Positions 44,229 through 53,725 are shown, counted from the stretch's first letter. The stretch is DNA of 64,000 nucleotides from Microbacterium terrisoli (GCF_030866805.1 NZ_CP133019.1:3410001-3474000); one strand, 5' to 3'. A program made the numbers and translations. The notes: generated by a model not told the origin, from the letters alone.

Positions 44229-46214
44229 GTGTCAGACGTGACGACGATGTCGATAGACGCCAAGACGTGCATCGACGACCTGTTCTGGGGAGTGCCGACC
44301 GAGGCGATCACGGAGACAGACGCCGAACTCGAGCAGATCGTCGACGGCGCAGAACTGCCGGTGCTGCTGACCGCCATCGCCGCCGCGACCGGCGACCTCG
44401 CGTGGCTCGGCGCCGGCCTCGAACCTCCGCTCCCGCCGGCCGATCTCACCCCGCACCCGCACGGCGGCATGACCGACGACCAGCAGCGGCGCGCCCGTGT
44501 GCTCGCGCTCAAGGGCCTCGCAGCGTTGCGCGACGAGCGCATCACGACGGTCGACATCCTCCCCCGTGAACAGGTGGACGCCTTGCTGGGCTACTTGACC
44601 GGCGGGCGCGAGCAGTGGCATCCGCATCTGACCCACGAACTGATCCTCGCCCCCGACAAGGGGGGTGCGCCCGACTGGCGATTCGAGGATCTCGCTGACG
44701 GGCGCGACTACGAGGTGCTCATCGTGGGCGCGGGTGTCGGCGGCATCGCCGCAGCGCACCGCTTCACTCAAGCCGGTGTGCCGATCACCGTCGTGGAAAG
44801 CTCGGCGCAGCTCGGCGGCACCTGGTCGAAGAACCACTACCCGGGCGTGCGCCTGGACACCCCGACGTTCGGTTACTCGTACTCCTTCGCACAGCGCGGC
44901 GACTGGCCGCACCAGTTCGCGCAGGGCCACGAGATCCTCGAGTACCTCACAGAGGTCGCCGAGCGCGCGGGAGTCGTCGAGCGGATCGAGTTCTCCACCA
45001 CGCTGGTGAGCGCCCATTGGGATGAGGCCGAGGGGTTCTGGCGCGCGGTGACGCGCGGTGCGGACGGCCACACCCAGGAGCGGTACTTCTCTGCGATCGT
45101 CAGCGCCGTCGGGCAGCTCGACCGTCCGCACATCCCCGAGTTCGACGGGCTCGATCAGTACCGCGGCATCGCGATGCACACCCAGGAGTGGCGGGATGAC
45201 GTCGACTGGCGCGGTGCGAGGGTCGCGGTCATCGGCACCGGCGCGAGCGCCTACCAGATCGTGCCGGCGGCGATGACCGACGGCGTCGGTGAGCTGGTGC
45301 TCTTTCAGCGCAGCGCGCCGTGGATGCTGCCCGCCCCGAACTACCACGAGGGTGTCAGCGAGACGTTCGCATGGCTGCAGCGGAAGGTGCCGCACTATGC
45401 GCAGTGGTATCGGCTCTGGGTCATCCTGCTCGGCATCGACGGCCGTACGCACACGGTGACCGCGGAGGATGACTGGGACGGCGCGCCGCTCAGCGTCTCA
45501 GCGCGGAATCAGGCGGTGCGCGACGTGCTCATCGGTCGCCTCGCGGCGCAGCTCGACGGACGACCCGACCTGCTCGCCCACGCGATCCCGAACTACCCTC
45601 CGGGGGCCAAGCGCATGCTGCGCGACAACGGCGTCTGGGCCGAAGCCCTGCGCTCGGATCGCACCACGCTGGTCACGAGCGGGATCGAACGCTTCACACC
45701 GAATGGCATCGTGGATGGCGAGGGCATCGAACACGACGTCGACATCGTCGTCTTCGCGACGGGTTTCACACCGTCCGACTATCTTGACGGCATCGAGGTC
45801 GTGGGGCGCAACGGCGTCGAACTCCACGACTTCTGGGGCGGCGATGCCCGCGCTCACGCCTGCGTGACCGTGCCCGGCTTTCCGAGCCTGTTCCTGGTCT
45901 ACGGGCCCAATATCGGCGGGGTGGCCGCCGGCAGCCTGCACTTCATGCTCGAGCGCGCTGCGGAGTATGCCGTGAAGTCCGTGCGTCGCGTGCTCGAGGA
46001 GGGTGCTGCGGCGATCGATGTGCGCCCCGACGCACTGGACCGATTCGCTGCCTGGGTCGATGCGGGCAACGAGCGGATGGCGTGGGGGCAGCCATACGTG
46101 CGCAGCTGGTATAAGAACAGCCACGGCCGTGTCTCCCAGATCTGGCCGTACACGAACGCGGACTACTGGGATGTGACCCAGACCGTGCGCGATGAGGACC
46201 ACGTCTTCCTCTGA
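44229..46214 (+). CDS. Baeyer-Villiger monooxygenase, 4-hydroxyacetophenone monooxygenase-like
   Basis: A 661-residue flavoprotein with an N-terminal extension of about 140 residues before the first FAD motif (YEVLIVGAGVGGIAAAHRFT, about 160-180), a layout known for 4-hydroxyacetophenone monooxygenase (about 640 residues). The BVMO fingerprint is present as YRGIAMHTQEW (about 311-321), with Tyr in place of the usual first Phe. The NADPH motif VAVIGTGASAYQIVP follows. It would convert an aryl ketone to an ester. GTG at 44229 is chosen for GGAGG five bases upstream; ATG 44250 is an alternative. No esterase gene is seen nearby, which such a pathway would need. It is divergent from the ring-cleavage operon. 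Confidence 0.88.
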   Translation: MSDVTTMSIDAKTCIDDLFWGVPTEAITETDAELEQIVDGAELPVLLTAIAAATGDLAWLGAGLEPPLPPADLTPHPHGGMTDDQQRRARVLALKGLAALRDERITTVDILPREQVDALLGYLTGGREQWHPHLTHELILAPDKGGAPDWRFEDLADGRDYEVLIVGAGVGGIAAAHRFTQAGVPITVVESSAQLGGTWSKNHYPGVRLDTPTFGYSYSFAQRGDWPHQFAQGHEILEYLTEVAERAGVVERIEFSTTLVSAHWDEAEGFWRAVTRGADGHTQERYFSAIVSAVGQLDRPHIPEFDGLDQYRGIAMHTQEWRDDVDWRGARVAVIGTGASAYQIVPAAMTDGVGELVLFQRSAPWMLPAPNYHEGVSETFAWLQRKVPHYAQWYRLWVILLGIDGRTHTVTAEDDWDGAPLSVSARNQAVRDVLIGRLAAQLDGRPDLLAHAIPNYPPGAKRMLRDNGVWAEALRSDRTTLVTSGIERFTPNGIVDGEGIEHDVDIVVFATGFTPSDYLDGIEVVGRNGVELHDFWGGDARAHACVTVPGFPSLFLVYGPNIGGVAAGSLHFMLERAAEYAVKSVRRVLEEGAAAIDVRPDALDRFAAWVDAGNERMAWGQPYVRSWYKNSHGRVSQIWPYTNADYWDVTQTVRDEDHVFL

Positions 46215-46269
46215 ACCACGCGCAGAGGCGGATACGGTGGGTTGGTCGGGATGGAAGGAGGGATGCGGG

Positions 46270-47070
46270 ATGAGCACTGTCGAAGCGCCCGCGCCTGCGG
46301 CGGAATACGGCTACGCGATCGAATCGGTCGAGAACGCCGCGAAGACGCTGCTGATGCTGCGCGACCATGCCACGATCCGAGCGATCGATGTGGCCACGCA
46401 GCTCGGCGTCGCTCGGTCGACAGCGCACCGCATGGTGTCCACGCTCGCCATCGCGGGCCTGCTCCAACGAGGTCCCAACGGCAAGTCGTACATCGCCGGC
46501 CCAGCGCTGATCGAACTCGGGCTCGCAGTCACGGACGCGGCGACCGGTGTGCGTCCGTTGATCCAGCCGATCTTGACGCAACTCGCCTTGGAGACCGGCG
46601 AGACGGCACACTTCCTGGTGCGGGAAGCAGATCAGGTGCTCTTCGAAGCGGTGGCGGAGGGCACCTATATCGTCCGCTCCGCCTCGCGCGTGGGGTCTCG
46701 CCTTCCTGCACACACGACCTCGGCGGGCAAGTGCCTTCTGGCATCGTTGCCGCCCGACGAACTCCGCGCTCTCTACCCGGAGGATCTGCCGCTCACAGGC
46801 GGCACCGATGACGCCATCCATGCGCGCGCTGTACTGCTGGACGAACTCGCCGCCGTCGCCCAACGCGGATGGGCCACGAACGCGGGCGAAAGCGAGCCGA
46901 GCCTGTATGCGGTGAGCGTTCCCGTGCCGGGGCGCAATGGCACGCTGATCGGTGCGATCACGATCTCGGGGCCGGCCGATCGGCTGCAACCCCGCACCGA
47001 GGAGACGGTCGCGCAGCTGCAGGCGGCGGTCGCCCGCTTGCAGGTGCAGCTCGCCGGCGCCCGCGGCTGA
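46270..47070 (+). CDS. IclR-family transcriptional regulator
   Basis: A 266-residue IclR regulator. The N-terminal winged helix is AIESVENAAKTLLMLRDHAT, IRAIDVATQLGVARSTAHRM then VSTLAIAGLLQRG. The C-terminal effector domain shows ETAHFLVREADQVLFEAVAE, LPAHTTSAGKCLLASLP, YAVSVPVPGRNGTLIGAITI and GPADRL. The start ATG at 46270 has AAGGAGGG upstream; earlier in-frame starts overlap the monooxygenase gene. It probably controls the divergent catabolic promoters through the paired elements at 44069-44194. Confidence 0.9.
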   Translation: MSTVEAPAPAAEYGYAIESVENAAKTLLMLRDHATIRAIDVATQLGVARSTAHRMVSTLAIAGLLQRGPNGKSYIAGPALIELGLAVTDAATGVRPLIQPILTQLALETGETAHFLVREADQVLFEAVAEGTYIVRSASRVGSRLPAHTTSAGKCLLASLPPDELRALYPEDLPLTGGTDDAIHARAVLLDELAAVAQRGWATNAGESEPSLYAVSVPVPGRNGTLIGAITISGPADRLQPRTEETVAQLQAAVARLQVQLAGARG

Positions 47071-47279
47071 CGCGCACCGACCTCACATCACTCGGCGGCC
47101 GCTCACCAACGCACCTCGCCGTCTCAGAGGTCACGCAGCGCGACCTCGAGACCGAGCGCCTGGAGCAGGTCGAAGAGCCTGGCTGCTTCTGTCGTAGACG
47201 ATGGATGCCGCCTCCTGCCCACACGAGGATCAGCGCAAGTTGTCCACTGATCGCGCAGCGGACCGCGCGTGACCTGCGC

Positions 47280-47870
47280 ATGGTGCGCACCTTGCAGGGG
47301 AACCTCGTCACGATGAAGGGCGCGCAATCGTTGGCCGATGATCCGATCGCGCTGTGGGATCGATTGGCCGCGAAGTTGTCGGATGCCGCGGGCCACCATG
47401 GCGAGGTCGTCGGCGCACTGTTCCTCATGGGCGTCGCCGACGGCTCGCTGGCCGAAGACGGCGAAGACGGCGGCCTTTGCCGCATCGCCCGCGTGCACGA
47501 CGCACTCGATGCGACCGACCGGGCAGTCTCACGACTGCGAGATCGGTGGCGGCAGCGCGACTGGAACGAAGATGGGATGCCGACACCGCTCGATGAACCC
47601 CCTCTTCCTGTGTCTGCGGACAGCATCCGGGCGCAGGTGGAGAAGCTAGTCGAGGGACTTGAGACACTGGGACTGAGGTCGCTCGCGCCCGACACCTGGC
47701 TGCTCACACCGATGGTGCGCGCGTTTGCGAAGGCGGCACTCCACTCGCAGATGACGGCCAACCTGTCCACCTCTCACCGGTCGTGGGGTGCTACGGCGGG
47801 CTGTACTGAGGCGCATTGGCGAGGTCGGCTGCCGATCTCGGTCGATCATCGCTCTGTGCCGGCCGGCTGA
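47280..47870 (+). CDS. Hypothetical protein
   Basis: A 196-residue frame with strong GC at third positions and a helical, amphipathic character (LADDPIALWDRLAAKLSDAA, DGGLCRIARVHDALDATDRA, AQVEKLVEGLETLGLRSLAP). I recognise no domain. The first ATG (47280) lacks a clear ribosome site; ATG 47313 with AGGGGA upstream is an alternative. The preceding bases 47071-47279 hold no supportable gene. The last codons run into a long hairpin shared with the convergent transporter. The final 40 residues look less like folded protein, so the native 3' end may have been altered. Confidence 0.45.
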   Translation: MVRTLQGNLVTMKGAQSLADDPIALWDRLAAKLSDAAGHHGEVVGALFLMGVADGSLAEDGEDGGLCRIARVHDALDATDRAVSRLRDRWRQRDWNEDGMPTPLDEPPLPVSADSIRAQVEKLVEGLETLGLRSLAPDTWLLTPMVRAFAKAALHSQMTANLSTSHRSWGATAGCTEAHWRGRLPISVDHRSVPAG

Positions 47871-47896
47871 CGATGTCAGTCGGCCGGCACAGAGCG
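47850..47896. terminator. Long bidirectional terminator-like hairpin
   Basis: The arms 47850-47871 and 47875-47896 are 22 bp long with one mismatch and a 3-base loop (GAT). The hairpin sits between the convergent hypothetical gene (its stop lies in the left arm) and the MHS transporter (ends at 47903). No U tract is seen on either side, which is common in high-GC actinobacteria. Confidence 0.65.
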
Positions 47897-47902
47897 CCGC
47901 TG

Positions 47903-49252
47903 TCAGTCCTCGTAGACGATGGCCTGGTCCTTCACCCGCAGGCGCTCGCCCACGATCCCGCCAACCGCGGTGATCAGCGAAATGACGACCAGGATCACGA
48001 CGGCGGGCCACGATGCGGTGGTGCCACTGGCGTTGATCAACCAGGTGGCGAGGAAGGGCAGGAATCCGGAGAGCGCCCCCGCGATGTTGTAGCCGAGCGA
48101 GACGCCGGAGTAGCGCTGCTCGGCCGGGAAGAGCTCAGTCAGCAACGCGCCGGTTACTGCGTAGGTAATGGTCAAGAGCCCGATACCCACCGTGACGGCG
48201 AGCGTGATCGCCACCGGTGAGTTCGTGTCGATCAGTGCGAACAGCGGCCAGGCGGCCACGGCCGTGGCAATTCCGCCCCAGAAGGTGACGCGCCCGGGGC
48301 CGATCTTCTCGGCAACTCGGCCGAACACCAGGATCACGGCGATCTGCACCACGGCCGCGATCAGTGTCGCATTGACGACGATCTGCCTGTCGCCACCGAG
48401 GGTGTTGGTCACATAGCTGACCACGAACGTGTTCATCACGTAGAAGCCGCCGACACCGAGGAACGCCGCCGCGACCGCAACGATCAGCCGACGCCACGAC
48501 TTCGTGAACACATCCAGCGCAGGAACCTTCGCGCGCTTGTCCAGCCGCACAAGTTCCTTGAACACCGGCGACTCCTCGACCTTGAGCCGAATCCAGAGCG
48601 CTACCAGCAGCATCGGGAACGCGGCGAGGAACGCCAGCCGCCATCCCCACGCGTCGAAGACCTCCGGCGGGAGCAGCAGCACCAGCGCGAACACACCCGA
48701 TGACAGGAGCGTTCCTGCGGGCGAACCGACCTGGACGAGCGCGGCATAACGAGCCCGCCGCTTCGCCGGCGCGTGCTCGATCGCGATCGTGGTCGCGCCG
48801 CCCCACTCACCGCCGACCGCGAGGCCTTGGAAGAGTCGCAACAGCACCAGCAGCGTGGGCGCGAGGATGCCGACATCCACATAAGTGGGCAGAACACCAA
48901 TCAGACCGGTCGCAGTGCCGATGAAGATGATCGTCATGATGAGCGTCGGCCGGCGTCCGACCCGGTCGCCGATGATTCCGAACAGGAATGCCCCGATGGG
49001 CCGTGCGGCGAAACCGACGCCGAACGTCGCCAACGCGGCCAGCACCGCAGCCGTCGGATTCAGCGCCGAGAAGAACAGCCTGTTGAAGACGATCGCCGCT
49101 GCCGTCCCGAACAGGAAGTAGTCGTACCACTCAAGAGCGGTCCCCACGAATGCCGCGGCGGCAATGTGCCGCAATTCCTTGGGTGTGATGTGGACGACCG
49201 TGCCGGTCTCGGTCGTCACCTCGCCGATCGCGCCGTCGCGTTCACCGGGCAT
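47903..49252 (-). CDS. MFS transporter of the metabolite:H+ symporter (MHS) family
   Basis: A 449-residue transporter with about 12 membrane segments and MHS signatures: AFVGTALEWYDYFLFGTAAA, ARPIGAFLFGIIGDRVGRRP, LFQGLAVGGEWGGATTIAIE and LKVEESPVFKELVRL. It is a paralogue of the transporter at 42666-44006. ATG at 49252 has AAGGAG seven bases upstream; a longer frame from 49282 lacks this. It follows the PucR-type regulator gene on the same strand at 144 bases. It may import the substrate of the amidohydrolase and amidase at 50678-53681. Confidence 0.9.
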   Translation of the reverse strand: MPGERDGAIGEVTTETGTVVHITPKELRHIAAAAFVGTALEWYDYFLFGTAAAIVFNRLFFSALNPTAAVLAALATFGVGFAARPIGAFLFGIIGDRVGRRPTLIMTIIFIGTATGLIGVLPTYVDVGILAPTLLVLLRLFQGLAVGGEWGGATTIAIEHAPAKRRARYAALVQVGSPAGTLLSSGVFALVLLLPPEVFDAWGWRLAFLAAFPMLLVALWIRLKVEESPVFKELVRLDKRAKVPALDVFTKSWRRLIVAVAAAFLGVGGFYVMNTFVVSYVTNTLGGDRQIVVNATLIAAVVQIAVILVFGRVAEKIGPGRVTFWGGIATAVAAWPLFALIDTNSPVAITLAVTVGIGLLTITYAVTGALLTELFPAEQRYSGVSLGYNIAGALSGFLPFLATWLINASGTTASWPAVVILVVISLITAVGGIVGERLRVKDQAIVYED

Positions 49253-49330
49253 GGGGGGCTCCTTCGTCCGAATACTGCGCAACGAGGCTGTCGCGCCGGA
49301 TCAATCGTCACGCAACATTCGCCCACTCTC

Positions 49331-49352
49331 AATGGCGATTAAACGCGCCATT
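49331..49352. promoter_or_regulatory. Inverted repeat upstream of the MHS transporter gene
   Basis: AATGGCG and CGCCATT form a 7-bp perfect inverted repeat around an 8-base centre (ATTAAACG), about 80 bases before the transporter start and just after the PucR-type gene. It is the most AT-rich part of the gap and a possible site for that regulator. Confidence 0.35.
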
Positions 49353-49396
49353 CGACATCCAGAATCGACAATTGCACAACTCGCACGACAGCGACG

Positions 49397-50530
49397 TCAG
49401 TCGGGGATCGTCTGCAGTGCCACCAGCGCCAGCGCCGCTTGCTCCGGCACAGTGACATCGAGTCCCGTGAGCCGTGTGAACGTGCTCAGCCGGTTCACCA
49501 CGGTGTTCCGATGGCAGAACACCGCTTCTGCAGTCTCTTTGATCGACCCGGTCTGCATATACGAACGCACTGTTGTCACCAGCCGTTCCCGTTCATACGC
49601 TCCGGTGCCGTCGAGACCCGCGAGGGCGGAGGGGATGAACGACGGCAAGACCGTCATGATGTGGTCCGCGACGACGGCGGGCCACGCCGATGCGAACGGG
49701 GTGAGCACCTCGAGTGGGCCGAGAGCGTGCAAGGCGTCACGCAGCGTCCGCGCAACAAGAGGTACCTGCGCGAGTCCGTCCAGCTCCTTCACGAGCAGAC
49801 CGCCGACAGGTTGGATCGACGCGACGTCGAACGGTGGTGCATCGTGACGCCAGAAGACGCATAGCGCCCCGTCATATGTGTATGTGCATGCTGCACCTGA
49901 GGCGATGGCACGTTCGATTCGCTCGAGCGCGCCTCCCGACTTCTGCTCATCGAATACGGCCAGGTCGAGTCGTTGCGCTGCGTCGATCCCCGTCGCCGAT
50001 GCCGCACGCTCCACAACGGATGCGGTCGGAGGGATGCTGCTGAACAACCGTGACAGATCACGCTCCGTCGCACGGCGGGAATCACGCTCCAACGCCGCCT
50101 GCTCGCGCAGGAACGAGGTCTGCACCTCGAGCACATACCGGTCGAGCACTTCGAAGATGACCTCGAATCGGTCCGCGACCAGCACCGTGTACTTGTCGCC
50201 GGCGAACTCCCGCAGCCATCGCCAGATCACCAGAAGGTCCAGTCGCACGGCCTCGGTCAGCGTGTCGAGCGGGACGCCCTGACGCGCGCGGCGCTCGCCC
50301 AGTGAATGTACGAGATCCGTCGCTGTCTGGCCCGAACCCCGGTCGTCGAGCCGGTGCACGAGCATTCGCAGTGTCTGCTCCGCGGTGGCACGCAGATCCT
50401 CATCCGAGACGGCGCCCACAGGGTAGAGGCCGCGTGCAGCGAACTCCGTGAGGTAGTCCTCGGCCACCCGAGGAATCGCCTCGTCGAGCCGGTCGATCAG
50501 GCGGGTCCAGTCGGCGGCATCCGTGCCCAT
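49397..50530 (-). CDS. PucR/CdaR-type transcriptional regulator
   Basis: A 377-residue regulator with the C-terminal PucR helix-turn-helix: ERLVTTVRSYMQTGSIKETA, EAVFCHRNTVVNRLSTFTRL, TGLDVTVPEQAALALVAL. The N-terminal helical region (WTRLIDRLDEAIPRVAEDYL, TDLVHSLGERRARQGVPLD) is a sensor-like domain. Family members activate purine, allantoin, sugar-acid or amino-acid-derivative pathways. ATG at 50530 has GAGGA about seven bases upstream. The gene is divergent from the amidohydrolase/M20 operon and upstream of the MHS transporter, so it likely controls both. Confidence 0.85.
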   Translation of the reverse strand: MGTDAADWTRLIDRLDEAIPRVAEDYLTEFAARGLYPVGAVSDEDLRATAEQTLRMLVHRLDDRGSGQTATDLVHSLGERRARQGVPLDTLTEAVRLDLLVIWRWLREFAGDKYTVLVADRFEVIFEVLDRYVLEVQTSFLREQAALERDSRRATERDLSRLFSSIPPTASVVERAASATGIDAAQRLDLAVFDEQKSGGALERIERAIASGAACTYTYDGALCVFWRHDAPPFDVASIQPVGGLLVKELDGLAQVPLVARTLRDALHALGPLEVLTPFASAWPAVVADHIMTVLPSFIPSALAGLDGTGAYERERLVTTVRSYMQTGSIKETAEAVFCHRNTVVNRLSTFTRLTGLDVTVPEQAALALVALQTIPD

Positions 50531-50677
50531 GGCAACATCCTCTTCGACCCTCAGATTGGATAATTTCACAATCACGCCGCCCCATCGTGCGGCGAAAGTC
50601 CATTGTACGTGTGAACCAGCACAGATGTAATGAATGTGTGGTGCTGACGAGGGCGCCACAAGAAGCCGGGCGGTTCC

Positions 50678-52333
50678 ATGCACATCGATCTGATCATCTC
50701 CCACGCTCGCATCCGTACCGGGTGGTCGCAGCGGCCGACCGCGAGCGCCGTCGGTGTGTGGCAGGGGCTGATCGTGGGCTTCGACGAACAGCTCCATGGG
50801 ATGACCGCCGAGATCGAGGTGGATGCGCGTGGCGCCTTCATGATGGCCGGCTTCAACGACGCCCATGCGCACAGCGTCTGGTACGGGCAGACTCTGTCTG
50901 AAACAGACCTGACGGGTGCAGCTGACCGATCGCAGGTGTACGAGAAGATCGCGCAGGAATCCGGGGATGACTCCGATGATTCGGATGGCTCCGCCTGGCT
51001 CATCGCGGCCGGCTTCGACCCTCTGGCCCTCGAGGCCCCGCTCGAGTTGGACGCTCTCGACCGTGCGGCGCGCGGCCGGCCGCTGCTGATCAAGCACGCC
51101 TCCGGCCACGCCTACACCGTGAACGGCGTCGCATTGGAGGCTGTCGGCATCGGGCGCTACCCGCACGCACGCGTCGACGGCGGTGTCATCGCCACCGACG
51201 AGGAGGGGCGCGCGACCGGGCTGCTCGAAGAGAACGCGATGCGGCCCGTGCAAGACGTACTGCAGCCAGACCCCCTGCTCGAGATATCGCGGGCGCTCGA
51301 CCGCGCGACCACCGCGTATGCGCGTCAGGGTCTGACGTCGGTGACGGATGCCGGGGTCGGCGGGGGCTGGATCGGCCACAGCCCTCGTGAGTTCGCCGCC
51401 TATCAGGACGCTCGGGAACGCAGGACACTCTCCACACGAACCCAGGCGATGATCGCCTCGGACGTGTTCCACCCGATCCGCGGGCACCGCACCGAGGAAG
51501 CGTTCGCTGGACTCGATGCCGGCATTCGCTGCGGCCTCGGCGATGACCGACTGCAGATCGGACCCATGAAACTGTTCGTCGACGGATCGCTGCTCGGCGG
51601 CACGGCGGCCGTGACTGAGCCGTATTGCGGGCACGACTCGGGCCACGGCTACCTTCAGGGCGACCCCGATGCCATGGCCGCGACAATCACCGGGGCGGTG
51701 CACGCCGGCTGGGCGATCGCCACGCACGCGATCGGCGACCGCGGCCTCGATCTCGCGCTCGACATGCTGGAGCGCGCCACGGCGGAATCACATCGCACAC
51801 CACCGATGCCGCACCGAATCGAGCACGGGGGCGTCGTTCGGCCCGACCAGCTGCCTCGCATCAAGAGTCTCGGGGCGGCGCTGGTCCCACAGCCGATGTT
51901 CATCGCGGCGTACGGCGACGGCATGGCCGAGAAGCTCGGAGACAGACGCACTCTCTTGTCCTACCCCGCGGCGTCCGTCCTGCGCGCCGGAATCACCCTC
52001 CCCGGCAGCAGCGACCGCCCGGTCGCCGAGGGTGCGCCGCTTCGCGTCATCCAGTCGTTCGTCGAACGCACGACGCAGACCGGTCGGGATTACGGACCCG
52101 ACGAACGCATCACAGTCGATCAGGCGCTCTCCGCGTACACGACCGGTTCGGCGCGCGCGACCGGGTGGGCTGCGTGCAAGGGCCACCTTGCCCCTGGGAT
52201 GCTCGCGGACTTCGTCGTGCTCTCCGCCGACCCACGTCACGTGCCGACCGACGCCATCGGCCGGATCGGCGTGCTGAGCACCTGGGTCGGCGGCGAATGC
52301 ACGTTCACGGCCGAGCAGCCGATGACCGGATGA
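50678..52333 (+). CDS. Amidohydrolase, YtcJ-like (metal-dependent hydrolase)
   Basis: A 551-residue amidohydrolase-superfamily enzyme. Metal ligands are visible in GFNDAHAHSVWYG (about 60-70), LLIKHASGHAYTVNG, IATHAIGDRGLDLALDML, PHRIEHGGVVRPDQLP and the late LPGSSDRPVAEGAPLRVIQS Asp. YtcJ-like proteins hydrolyse N-acyl, amide or cyclic amide bonds. A run DDSDDSDGS in an early loop is unusually acidic. The next gene, an M20 amidase, starts about 40 bases later, so the two probably act in sequence. The substrate is not readable. Confidence 0.85.
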   Translation: MHIDLIISHARIRTGWSQRPTASAVGVWQGLIVGFDEQLHGMTAEIEVDARGAFMMAGFNDAHAHSVWYGQTLSETDLTGAADRSQVYEKIAQESGDDSDDSDGSAWLIAAGFDPLALEAPLELDALDRAARGRPLLIKHASGHAYTVNGVALEAVGIGRYPHARVDGGVIATDEEGRATGLLEENAMRPVQDVLQPDPLLEISRALDRATTAYARQGLTSVTDAGVGGGWIGHSPREFAAYQDARERRTLSTRTQAMIASDVFHPIRGHRTEEAFAGLDAGIRCGLGDDRLQIGPMKLFVDGSLLGGTAAVTEPYCGHDSGHGYLQGDPDAMAATITGAVHAGWAIATHAIGDRGLDLALDMLERATAESHRTPPMPHRIEHGGVVRPDQLPRIKSLGAALVPQPMFIAAYGDGMAEKLGDRRTLLSYPAASVLRAGITLPGSSDRPVAEGAPLRVIQSFVERTTQTGRDYGPDERITVDQALSAYTTGSARATGWAACKGHLAPGMLADFVVLSADPRHVPTDAIGRIGVLSTWVGGECTFTAEQPMTG

Positions 52334-52373
52334 GGCCGGCCGCATGCCCGTGCGCAACTACGAGAGGACGACC

Positions 52374-53681
52374 ATGAACATTGACGCTCATTCCGCAGGA
52401 TCAGAGCTGACGGCCGATGAGGCCGGGGCGAGATTCCTCCGGGACTTCGCCGCGCTGTCGATGATCGGCAGGAGCGCGGGCGGCGGGGTGGACCGCGAGG
52501 CCGGGACCATCGCTGACCACGAGTCCCGCGCCTGGTGGGCGGGATGGCTCGAAGCCAACGGGTTCGACGTACGCATGGATCGGATCGGGAATGTCTTCGG
52601 TCTGCGCACTTTCGTGCCCGGCGCACCCTATGTGCTGCTCGGCTCGCACCTCGACTCGCAGCCGCTCGCGGGGCGATTCGACGGCGCATACGGTGTGCTG
52701 GCGGCAGGGCATGCGGCCCGCACTGTGGCCGGTCGGGTTGCGATGGGTGACATCACCCCGGCCGTGAACGTCGCGGTCGTGGACTGGTTCAACGAGGAAG
52801 GCAGCCGGTTCTCGCCGAGCATGATGGGCAGCTCGGTTGCGACCGGAAAACTAGCACTCGAGGAGGCGCTCGCCATCACCGACGCCACAGGCACCACGGT
52901 CGCCGACGCACTGAAGCCGGACGCCACGTTCGAGACCCCGCTCGAGGTTGCGAACTACGCGGAGATCCACATCGAGCAGGGGCGCATCCTCGAAGACTCC
53001 GGCAAGACGATCGGGCTCGTCGACGGCACCTGGGCAGCCAGCAAATACCTCGTGCGCGTGCACGGCGACCAGGCGCACACCGGCGCGACCATCATGGCCG
53101 ACCGGCACGACGCCCTCTACGGCGCGGCACTGACGGTCGTCGCCGCTCGCGAATTGACCGACCGGGTCACCGCCGGAAAGCTGCATACCGCGGTATCGAC
53201 GATGCAGGTGCTCCCCAACTCACCGGTCACGATCGCCCGGTTTGCGGAGTTCAACCTCGACCTGCGATCTGACGACGAGGACGTGCTGGAAGAGGCTAAC
53301 CGTCTCCTGCAAGAGGAGTTCGCACGAATCGAGAAGACGGCGCGGGTGACGATCGAGCGGACCCTCACCCACGAGTGGGGCCTGCGCTCGTACACGCCCG
53401 CGGGCGTGGCGCTGGCCACCACCGCCGCCGACGCGGCCGGGCTGCCGGCATCCCGCATCCTTACGGTCGCAGGCCATGACTCAACGAACATGAAGGATGT
53501 CGTCCCCACCATCATGCTGTTCATCCCCAGCATCGAGGGCATCTCGCATAACGAGAAGGAAGACAGCACCGACGCTGACGCAATGGCCGGCGTGACGATG
53601 CTCGCCGAGGTCGCGAGGCGACTCGTGCAGGGCGAGCTCTGGAACGGTGAACGCTACGTCCTGCCGACGACTGAGGGGTGA
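52374..53681 (+). CDS. M20-family amidase (N-carbamoyl amino acid hydrolase / allantoate amidohydrolase type)
   Basis: A 435-residue M20 zinc-dependent amidohydrolase of the hydantoinase/carbamoylase group. Metal and catalytic residues are seen in YVLLGSHLDSQPLAGRFDGA (about 85-104), VVDWFNEEGSRFSP (about 135-150), YAEIHIEQGRILE and, near the end, LTVAGHDSTNMKDVVP. These enzymes remove carbamoyl or amidine groups from N-carbamoyl amino acids, allantoate or ureidoglycine, releasing ammonia. ATG at 52374 with AGAGG upstream is preferred over 52344. Position after an amidohydrolase and near a PucR-type regulator suggests hydantoin, ureide or purine-derived nitrogen use. Confidence 0.88.
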   Translation: MNIDAHSAGSELTADEAGARFLRDFAALSMIGRSAGGGVDREAGTIADHESRAWWAGWLEANGFDVRMDRIGNVFGLRTFVPGAPYVLLGSHLDSQPLAGRFDGAYGVLAAGHAARTVAGRVAMGDITPAVNVAVVDWFNEEGSRFSPSMMGSSVATGKLALEEALAITDATGTTVADALKPDATFETPLEVANYAEIHIEQGRILEDSGKTIGLVDGTWAASKYLVRVHGDQAHTGATIMADRHDALYGAALTVVAARELTDRVTAGKLHTAVSTMQVLPNSPVTIARFAEFNLDLRSDDEDVLEEANRLLQEEFARIEKTARVTIERTLTHEWGLRSYTPAGVALATTAADAAGLPASRILTVAGHDSTNMKDVVPTIMLFIPSIEGISHNEKEDSTDADAMAGVTMLAEVARRLVQGELWNGERYVLPTTEG

Positions 53682-53690
53682 GCAAGAGCC

Positions 53691-53706
53691 CTCGGCCGTG
53701 GCCGAG
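53691..53706. terminator. Hairpin between convergent genes
   Basis: CTCGGCCGTGGCCGAG forms a compact GC hairpin in the 44-base gap between the M20 amidase stop and the VOC gene stop on the other strand. Flanking GAG and CTC could lengthen the stem across a bulge. It could end both transcripts. Confidence 0.45.
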
Positions 53707-53725
53707 CTCAGGTGTGATCCGCCAC

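Noticed and set aside
47124..47498. A minus-strand frame ending LFDLLQALGLEVALRDL that resembles the tail of XRE-type antitoxins
   Set aside because: No helix-turn-helix is readable upstream in the same frame, and the plus-strand frame has better codon bias. A decayed gene is possible but not supportable.
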